IMG/VR virus record: IMGVR_UViG_3300006480_000028
Span: 1 to 21,602 of that record
Strand: one strand, 5' to 3'
Source of the DNA: a virus
Length of the DNA stretch: 21,602 nucleotides
Both the position numbers and the translations under genes were made by a program. Positions within the stretch are counted from its first letter, which is position 1, and each line of letters opens with the position of its first letter. This document shows, in pieces, positions 1-3,520 of this stretch. Below the pieces are notes generated by a model. That model was not told the DNA's origin. It worked only from the letters and a program-made list of their open reading frames with translations, and made no database searches.

Positions 1-57
1 AGATGAATGGTTCAAGGTTGGGCTTCCTGCTTCTATGCAGATCAAAGAGGTGGCATA

Positions 58-276
58 ATGTGGGCTTATTATACTGAAAAAGATCAGCTTCGCACATATC
101 AGAGCGGTGTCTTCAAGAGCCTTGAGGACATCGTTCCACAGATCAAGTTGATTACAGGCTTATGTGAAAACCTACCTGATGTTCACCTCGCTCTTAACTT
201 GACGACTATGTCTTGGTATCACTACGACGATAGCGAGTGGTCGTGGATCGGTGACTCTGTATTCCAACAAAAGTAG
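58..276 (+). CDS. Small protein of unknown function
   Basis: A 72-residue protein that I do not recognise. It is rich in aromatic residues (several Trp and Tyr) and acidic towards the C-terminus, with no signal peptide or membrane segment. I chose the ATG at 58 because AAAGAGGTGG lies just upstream (GAGGTG at 47-52, spacer 5), a near-perfect Shine-Dalgarno match. The frame is open back to an in-frame stop at 4-6, so an ATG at 7 would give 89 residues; its own ribosome site would lie outside the window. The gene ends just before a short hairpin and a long non-coding region, so it is probably the last gene of an upstream operon. Confidence 0.6.
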   Translation: MWAYYTEKDQLRTYQSGVFKSLEDIVPQIKLITGLCENLPDVHLALNLTTMSWYHYDDSEWSWIGDSVFQQK

Positions 277-284
277 TTGACGTG

Positions 285-304
285 TTGGGGGCTTTTGCCC
301 CCAA
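285..304 (+). terminator. Hairpin downstream of the first gene
   Basis: Perfect 8-bp stem (TTGGGGGC / GCCCCCAA) with a TTTT loop, 9 bases after the stop codon. There is no T-run after it, so it is either a weak intrinsic terminator or an mRNA 3'-end stabiliser. A second imperfect hairpin follows at 317-345 (12-base arms with two central mismatches, AGGTTT...AAACCT). Confidence 0.5.
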
Positions 305-348
305 TGCTATTCCTACAGGTTTGAGTGACTCGCTCACGTAAACCTCCA

Positions 349-372
349 TCATAATGTCATAATATCATAATA
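349..372 (+). repeat. Three tandem 8-bp TCATAATR repeats
   Basis: TCATAATG, TCATAATA and TCATAATA run head to tail, followed by TC. They sit in the 286-base gap (277-562) upstream of the small terminase gene. The same gap holds an interrupted palindrome GATAT-G-ATATC at 406-416, another GTTAT-G-ATAAC at 427-437, and three GATAA units between 432 and 450. Together these look like binding sites for a regulator, or iteron-like sites. Which of the two cannot be told from sequence alone. Confidence 0.45.
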
Positions 373-480
373 TCTTTGTAAGTGGTTCTTTAACCTTGGT
401 TTGTTGATATGATATCGTGTTTACAGGTTATGATAACAAGATAACGATAAGCCGTCGTGGGTCACTTTTGCTTCACTAAA

Positions 481-509
481 TACATTGTTTACTGGAAATA
501 TACATTGTT
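481..509 (+). promoter_or_regulatory. Direct repeat TACATTGTT x2 upstream of terS
   Basis: TACATTGTT occurs at 481-489 and again at 501-509, exactly 20 bases apart, about two helical turns. Both copies lie 50-80 bases before the small terminase gene. This spacing suits a dimeric or cooperatively binding regulator on one DNA face. No convincing -35/-10 pair was found here, so this is a candidate operator rather than a defined promoter. Confidence 0.3.
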
Positions 510-562
510 GCGGTGGGTAAGATTTGCTGGTATGTTTACTTTGTTAAGTACATGGAGACAGC

Positions 563-1195
563 TTGTTGGCTACTGAAGTAACTACATTGGAATCCCTTGA
601 GTATACGCCCGTCGCACCATCAGAGTGCGGTAACTACTGGGTGACTCCTGATGGTAAGAAACACCGTCCTCTCTCGCCACGTCATAAAAAGTTCTGTTCG
701 CTGTATGTACAGGGTATGTCTGGAGCTGAGGCCGCTCGCAAATCTGGTTTCACAAAACACAAATTTGGTGCGAAAGCGCAAGGCTCTGCTCTACTTCGCA
801 GAAATCCTCTCATCGCTAATCATATCATCGACCTGTTGAAAAAAGAGATCGAGCGACAGAATGTTTCTATGGAGTCGCATCTTACTGAACTTTCCCGTCT
901 GCGTGATGAAGCTGTTGATTCAGGGCAAATATCCTCGGCTATTAGTGCAGAGATCTCGAGAGGTAAAGCGGCAGGGTTGTATATTGAGAAGAAGGAAGTG
1001 ACCGTCAACAAAGTCGAAACGATGTCTGATGAAGAGCTAAGATCAAAGTTACAGGATTTGTTGGACGGTGGCAATATGAAAGTAGTGAACCATGTATCAA
1101 ACGGAGAAGAAACTTTATCAAGCATTGAAGACCAACTTGACCAAGGTTCATTGGCAGAGGATCGAGACGGGAGCATTACAGCAGGGAGTTCCTGA
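563..1195 (+). CDS. terS: Terminase small subunit
   Basis: Small terminase subunit of 210 residues, which recognises phage DNA and starts packaging together with the large subunit. Residues about 37-85 carry the signature of the XtmA/Terminase_2-type family: LSPRHKKFC, then a helix-turn-helix-like stretch with GAEAARKSGF, then GSALLRRNP and a following helix. The middle is helical and charged; the last 40 residues are acidic and low in complexity. The start is TTG at 563, preceded by GGAG (554-557). The ATG at 552 is in another frame and hits a stop within ten codons; TTG at 566 is an alternative start. The 3' end overlaps the nuclease gene by 104 bases. The large subunit lies 5.8 kb downstream, an unusual separation. 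Confidence 0.8.
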   Translation: MLATEVTTLESLEYTPVAPSECGNYWVTPDGKKHRPLSPRHKKFCSLYVQGMSGAEAARKSGFTKHKFGAKAQGSALLRRNPLIANHIIDLLKKEIERQNVSMESHLTELSRLRDEAVDSGQISSAISAEISRGKAAGLYIEKKEVTVNKVETMSDEELRSKLQDLLDGGNMKVVNHVSNGEETLSSIEDQLDQGSLAEDRDGSITAGSS

Positions 1196-1496
1196 TGTCA
1201 ATGCCTGTTATCATGGTACAGAGTTTTGGCTTGAACTTAAATGTACATCTACTGATACTGTTTCACTGACTCCGTTTCAATGTTCATGGCACATGCGTCG
1301 CGCATCAGTTGGGGGTAGGTCATGGATACTAGTCGCCCATTCAAAACACAATGTTTTGACGCTTCATCGTGGAAGTGATGCTCTGAGGTTATTGGACCAT
1401 GGGGTTTCATCATCTACTGCATTCTCATACCATGCGCCGATTGATTGGCCTCAGTTTTTGCATGATGTTTGTTTGACTGACCGACTGACTGATTGA
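1092..1496 (+). CDS. VRR-NUC-type PD-(D/E)xK nuclease
   Basis: A 134-residue protein resembling the small phage VRR-NUC nucleases (PD-(D/E)xK fold, related to Holliday-junction-type nucleases). Visible active-site pattern: Glu25 in RIETG, GVPDV with Asp35, ELK with Glu48 and Lys50, and Gln63 in TPFQCSWH. The likely role is cutting branched or double-stranded DNA during replication or packaging; the exact substrate is unknown. The ATG at 1092 lies inside terS in another frame. The family-typical charged N-terminal helix and the catalytic motifs begin inside the overlap, so the long overlap is probably genuine. The C-terminus is read through a TGAC/TGAT repeat (LTDRLTD). Next to terS it likely belongs to a packaging or DNA-processing unit. 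Confidence 0.7.
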   Translation: MYQTEKKLYQALKTNLTKVHWQRIETGALQQGVPDVNACYHGTEFWLELKCTSTDTVSLTPFQCSWHMRRASVGGRSWILVAHSKHNVLTLHRGSDALRLLDHGVSSSTAFSYHAPIDWPQFLHDVCLTDRLTD

Positions 1497-1503
1497 TTGA
1501 CTG
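1473..1503 (+). repeat. TGAC/TGAT tandem repeat, copy 1
   Basis: Tandem 4-base units of the form TGAC or TGAT, slightly broken by one ACCG. TGA triplets begin at 1474, 1478, 1486, 1490, 1494 and 1498, covering all three + frames. The nuclease gene ends inside the repeat. Related copies lie at 2044-2057, 2137-2164 and 2731-2743. Confidence 0.75.
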
Positions 1504-1554
1504 CAGTTCCAACCATTCATAATTTTGTTTATTTTGTACTTTACTTCTTCCTCT

Positions 1555-1573
1555 TACTATACTATATTATAAT
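1555..1573 (+). promoter_or_regulatory. Probable promoter of the first winged-helix cassette
   Basis: A perfect TATAAT lies at 1568-1573, just after the 12-mer TACTATACTATA (1555-1566). That 12-mer recurs at 2214-2225 in the next promoter. No good -35 fits the TATAAT at 17 bases. An alternative pair is TTGTAC (1534-1539), 16 bases, then TACTAT at 1555-1560. An inverted repeat AGGCG-GT-CGCCT (1582-1593) sits at the expected transcription start and may be an operator. Confidence 0.5.
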
Positions 1574-1627
1574 CATGGTTAAGGCGGTCGCCTAGCCAGC
1601 TGCTCACAGTCAAGAAAGGACATTATT

Positions 1628-1990
1628 ATGACTGCAGTTTCTAAGAAGAAGGCTACTTCAAAAAAAGCCACTGTTAAGACAGCTTCTGCTACTTTGAAAG
1701 TTGTTGACCCCGCTGGTAACTCTGGCATCCCTGCTCCAGCTCCTAAAGGTTTTGACGGTCGTAAGATCAAGCTTGTTGCTTTGTCTAAAGAAAATCGCCG
1801 TTTGCCTAATCAGGCCGTTGTTGTCTTGAATACGCTCAAGGCTCTCGGTGCTGACAAAAAGCCCGTCACTCAGGCTGAGCTGATTGGTGCCATGCTTGAA
1901 AATGGTCTCAAGACTGTTCAGACACCAAAGCGCATTTATACATTCTACCGCAAGGATTTGTTGGAAGAAGGTTACATCGCATACGCATAA
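1628..1990 (+). CDS. Lys-rich-tailed winged-helix-like protein (paralogue of 2874-3224)
   Basis: A 120-residue basic protein. The first 24 residues form a Lys/Ala/Thr tail (KKK at 6-8, KK at 12-13), a histone-H1-like composition. Residues 33-37 are GIPAP. The core at about 58-118 reads as short helices ending in a basic strand, with LPNQA (59-63), TQAELI (81-86), TVQ (96-98) and TFYRK (105-109), compatible with a winged-helix DNA-binding fold. That fold is inferred from pattern, not from a match to a named family. The gene at 2874 shares all these motifs. Ribosome site AGAAAGGA at 1613-1620, spacer 7. Its 12 Leu codons include no TTA or CTA, and it favours GCT, AAG and CGC/CGT, which suggests high expression. 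It has its own promoter and terminator. A regulator or nucleoid-type protein is plausible. Confidence 0.75.
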   Translation: MTAVSKKKATSKKATVKTASATLKVVDPAGNSGIPAPAPKGFDGRKIKLVALSKENRRLPNQAVVVLNTLKALGADKKPVTQAELIGAMLENGLKTVQTPKRIYTFYRKDLLEEGYIAYA

Positions 1991-1997
1991 GTCAGCG

Positions 1998-2024
1998 AGG
2001 GCGGTCATCATTTGACCGCCCTTT
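1998..2024 (+). terminator. Intrinsic terminator of the first cassette
   Basis: Perfect 10-bp stem AGGGCGGTCA (1998-2007) / TGACCGCCCT (2013-2022) with loop TCATT, followed by a short T-rich tail. It begins 8 bases after the stop codon. Confidence 0.8.
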
Positions 2025-2043
2025 CTTCATCCCCGTCGTTTGC

Positions 2044-2057
2044 CTGACTGACTGACT
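2044..2057 (+). repeat. CTGA tandem repeat, copy 2 of the all-frame stop element
   Basis: Three and a half CTGA units. TGA begins at 2045, 2049 and 2053, one in each + frame. It lies just downstream of the first cassette's terminator. Ten bases further on is CTTCATCATCAT (2068-2079), repeated identically at 2661-2672 after the next terminator. Confidence 0.75.
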
Positions 2058-2104
2058 ATGTACTACCCTTCATCATCATTTGAAAAACAACAACCGCAGC
2101 GCAA

Positions 2105-2125
2105 TCAAAAATCAAAGATTTTTGA
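2105..2125. repeat. Perfect inverted repeat in the cassette gap
   Basis: TCAAAAATC and GATTTTTGA form a perfect 9-bp stem with a 3-base AAA loop. A smaller GACC-AA-GGTC follows at 2124-2133. A competing longer-range pairing is CAATCAAAA (2102-2110) with TTTTGATTG (2134-2142). This could be an operator, a cruciform or an RNA hairpin. The gap 1991-2256 has no coding potential that I can support. Confidence 0.55.
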
Positions 2126-2136
2126 CCAAGGTCTTT

Positions 2137-2164
2137 TGATTGATTGACTCTTTGTTTGATTGAC
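2137..2164 (+). repeat. TGAT/TGAC tandem repeat, copy 3
   Basis: TGATTGATTGAC gives TGA at 2137, 2141 and 2145, one in each + frame. A second block TTTGATTGAC gives TGA at 2157 and 2161. Confidence 0.7.
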
Positions 2165-2213
2165 TCGGGCTGACAACTCTGACTATTTTGCTGTAGCTTT
2201 CGTAAGCGTTGTA

Positions 2214-2227
2214 TACTATACTATAAT
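2214..2227 (+). promoter_or_regulatory. Probable promoter of the second cassette
   Basis: TACTATACTATA (2214-2225) runs into a perfect TATAAT (2222-2227), 29 bases before the start codon. The same 12-mer is at the first cassette's promoter. The -35 region at 2199-2204 (TTTCGT) is weak. An inverted repeat GCTT-TCGT-AAGC (2196-2207) overlaps it, so activation or repression there is possible. Confidence 0.5.
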
Positions 2228-2256
2228 AGTAACTAATTATAGAAAGGAAGATAGTT

Positions 2257-2607
2257 ATGAATATGCCAAAACCAAAGACCCCCGAACAACAGAAGGCAGA
2301 AGCACTAGAAACTTATGCAAAGACTTTTAGCTTTGCGGTTGAAGTCTTAGAGTTTCTCTCTAAAACTAAAGGTGGGGTCTTTGCTAAGACCTCTGTAAGT
2401 GCTGCTTGGTATCACGATGGTTCTTTTGAGCGTGTTATGTATGACCCTGATTTGGCTGTCGATGATCAGTTGCCGTTGTGTCCAACTGCTGAGTCGTATG
2501 CCGAAGGGTCTACGTTCGGTTCTACCATGGGTCTTATGTCTCCCCAAGACGTGTCTGACTATTGGGAAATTATTCCTACTGCAAATGTGGCACCACTGTC
2601 TGGCTAA
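2257..2607 (+). CDS. Acidic protein of unknown function
   Basis: A 116-residue protein that I do not recognise. It is clearly acidic (about 16 Asp/Glu against 8 Lys/Arg), with a charged N-terminus (residues 1-20), a helical stretch around 22-37 and a mixed C-terminal half containing SAAWYHDGSFERVMYD and DYWEIIP. There is no membrane segment or signal peptide. Ribosome site AGAAAGGA at 2241-2248, spacer 8, identical to those of the cassettes on either side. It is flanked by its own promoter and a UUCG-capped hairpin, so it is a stand-alone unit rather than part of the late operon. Small acidic phage proteins expressed alone are sometimes host-takeover or anti-defence proteins, but nothing here shows this. 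Confidence 0.7.
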   Translation: MNMPKPKTPEQQKAEALETYAKTFSFAVEVLEFLSKTKGGVFAKTSVSAAWYHDGSFERVMYDPDLAVDDQLPLCPTAESYAEGSTFGSTMGLMSPQDVSDYWEIIPTANVAPLSG

Positions 2608-2622
2608 TTAAATAACTTTTGG

Positions 2623-2640
2623 GGGCGGCTTCGGTCGCCC
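2623..2640 (+). terminator. UUCG-loop hairpin ending the second cassette
   Basis: GGGCGGC / GTCGCCC form a 7-bp stem (one G-U pair) capped by a TTCG tetraloop, a very stable RNA hairpin, 15 bases after the stop codon. The tail is pyrimidine-rich (TCTCTC) rather than a T-run, so termination may be partial. Confidence 0.65.
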
Positions 2641-2730
2641 TCTCTCATCATCTCTCCCCTCTTCATCATCATATGTTTGCCGTGCGCATGCGTCAGTATT
2701 CGCTCGATTGATATTGACTGTCTTCGTTCT

Positions 2731-2743
2731 TTGATTGACTGAC
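2731..2743 (+). repeat. TGAT/TGAC tandem repeat, copy 4
   Basis: TTGATTGACTGAC places TGA at 2732, 2736 and 2740, one in each + frame. Looser copies (GATTGA, ATTGAC) lie at 2706-2720. The surrounding gap 2608-2873 holds only this repeat, two palindromes and the promoter below. Confidence 0.7.
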
Positions 2744-2770
2744 TCGCGGTCGTGTGCGTGTTTTAGGCGT

Positions 2771-2784
2771 GTAAATTAATTTAC
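2771..2784. promoter_or_regulatory. Perfect 14-bp palindrome, candidate operator
   Basis: GTAAATTAATTTAC is its own reverse complement. It lies 20 bases before the -35 element of the third cassette promoter. With the palindrome at 2804-2817 it forms a pair of candidate operators with centres 33 bp apart. Confidence 0.5.
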
Positions 2785-2803
2785 GTTTTATGTTATTTTT
2801 TAC

Positions 2804-2832
2804 TTTACTATAGTAAAAAAGTGCTATATAAT
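2804..2832 (+). promoter_or_regulatory. Promoter of the third cassette with overlapping palindrome
   Basis: TTTACT (2804-2809), a 17-base spacer and a perfect TATAAT (2827-2832) form the clearest sigma70-type promoter in the window. A perfect 14-bp palindrome TTTACTATAGTAAA (2804-2817) covers the -35 box and half the spacer, where a repressor would block RNA polymerase. TTACTATA is shared with the first cassette promoter (1554-1561). Confidence 0.6.
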
Positions 2833-2873
2833 TAGGGTATAAGTTAAATAGCTAACACAGAAAGGACTAAGCT

Positions 2874-3224
2874 ATGACTAAAATTTCTAAGCCTACTACT
2901 AACGCTACCGTAACCCCTACCGTTAATAAAGCGTCTGTCGCGCGGTGCGGTATCCCCGCCCCTACCGCTAACGGGCGCGGTAATTTAAAGGTGTCCTTAA
3001 CTAAGGACGTAAAAGCTAACTTAGCGGCGTTAGATAAGCCGCTACCCGCGCAGGCGCAGGCTATTTTATACGTACTAGACCAGCTAGGCGGTACGGCCAC
3101 ACAGGCGGACTTAATTAAAGAGTTAGATACGGGCGAGGTATTAAGTACCGTACAGGGTGCTACCCGTATCGTTACTTTTTACCGTAAAAAGCTTATAGCG
3201 GCTAACTTAATAAAAGTAGGCTAA
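2874..3224 (+). CDS. Winged-helix-like protein, divergent paralogue with atypical codon use
   Basis: A 116-residue basic protein, clearly homologous to 1628-1990: GIPAP (26-30), LPAQA (57-61), TQADLI (76-81), TVQ (92-94) and TFYRK (101-105) fall in the same order and spacing. The N-terminal 25 residues are Thr/Lys/Val-rich rather than Lys-rich. A C-terminal winged-helix-like DNA-binding core is inferred. Ribosome site AGAAAGGA at 2859-2866, spacer 7. The codon use is striking: 9 TTA, 3 CTA and 1 CTT for Leu, the reverse of its paralogue, and the trinucleotides TTG, CAA and TCA are absent from the coding sequence. CTAG and GCTAAC motifs are frequent here and downstream. Its own palindrome-covered promoter suggests autoregulation. 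It was probably acquired separately from its paralogue. Confidence 0.75.
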   Translation: MTKISKPTTNATVTPTVNKASVARCGIPAPTANGRGNLKVSLTKDVKANLAALDKPLPAQAQAILYVLDQLGGTATQADLIKELDTGEVLSTVQGATRIVTFYRKKLIAANLIKVG

Positions 3225-3234
3225 CGGCCTAGCG

Positions 3235-3256
3235 GCTAGGGGCTAACGCCCCTAGC
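3235..3256 (+). terminator. First hairpin after the third cassette
   Basis: Perfect 9-bp stem GCTAGGGGC / GCCCCTAGC with a TAAC loop, 10 bases after the stop codon. There is no T-run. It precedes the stronger terminator at 3273-3306, and the loop is complementary to GTTA in the loop region of that hairpin. Confidence 0.6.
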
Positions 3257-3272
3257 TAACGCAAATTTGAGT

Positions 3273-3306
3273 CCCTAGCCGTTAGCGTTACGGCTAGGGG
3301 TTTTTT
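3273..3306 (+). terminator. Strong intrinsic terminator of the third cassette
   Basis: Perfect 10-bp stem CCCTAGCCGT (3273-3282) / ACGGCTAGGG (3290-3299) with a 7-base loop, followed by G and six Ts. It separates the cassette region from the late operon. A competing pairing of GCTAACG (3255-3261) with CGTTAGC (3280-3286) would break its left arm. Confidence 0.85.
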
Positions 3307-3520
3307 ATACCCCACACCCATAAAACCGCGCCCACACATATAGAAAGTCACAAGGCATAACGCTGTTACGAGATATGCCCAAAATTCTTGAATCAGGAAC
3401 CTTCTACCCCACTCCCATAAAATAGTAAGAAGGTCAAGGAACCTTCTACAGGGGATTTTGTTTTGCGTAAAAATGATATATGTTTATGCTGAGTTTATAT
3501 TTATCTAAAACAAAGTTGAG
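3307..3520 (+). promoter_or_regulatory. Non-coding control region before the late operon
   Basis: No gene is supported here. It holds an 18-base direct repeat TACCCCACWCCCATAAAA (3308-3325 and 3405-3422, one mismatch), a 13-base direct repeat AGGAACCTTCTAC (3395-3407 and 3437-3449, 42 bases apart), and inverted repeats GGCATA/TATGCC (3354-3379) and AGAAGGT/ACCTTCT (3428-3447). A weak promoter candidate is TTGCGT (3463-3468), 16 bases, TATGCT (3485-3490). This is the most likely place for the late promoter and its activator sites. Confidence 0.45.

Noticed and set aside
349-509. CRISPR-like or tRNA-like structure in the repeat-rich gap
   Set aside because: The repeats are too short, without regular spacers, and no cloverleaf can be drawn.
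820-1176. Open frame on the - strand opposite terS
   Set aside because: It lies entirely over a well-supported gene and its Ser-rich product matches nothing; it is a shadow.
1658-2011. Long - strand open frames over the first winged-helix gene
   Set aside because: The + strand gene has a paralogue, ribosome site, promoter and terminator; the reverse frames have none.
2399-2611. A second + strand frame inside the acidic protein gene
   Set aside because: It has no ribosome site of its own and a product of shadow-type composition.
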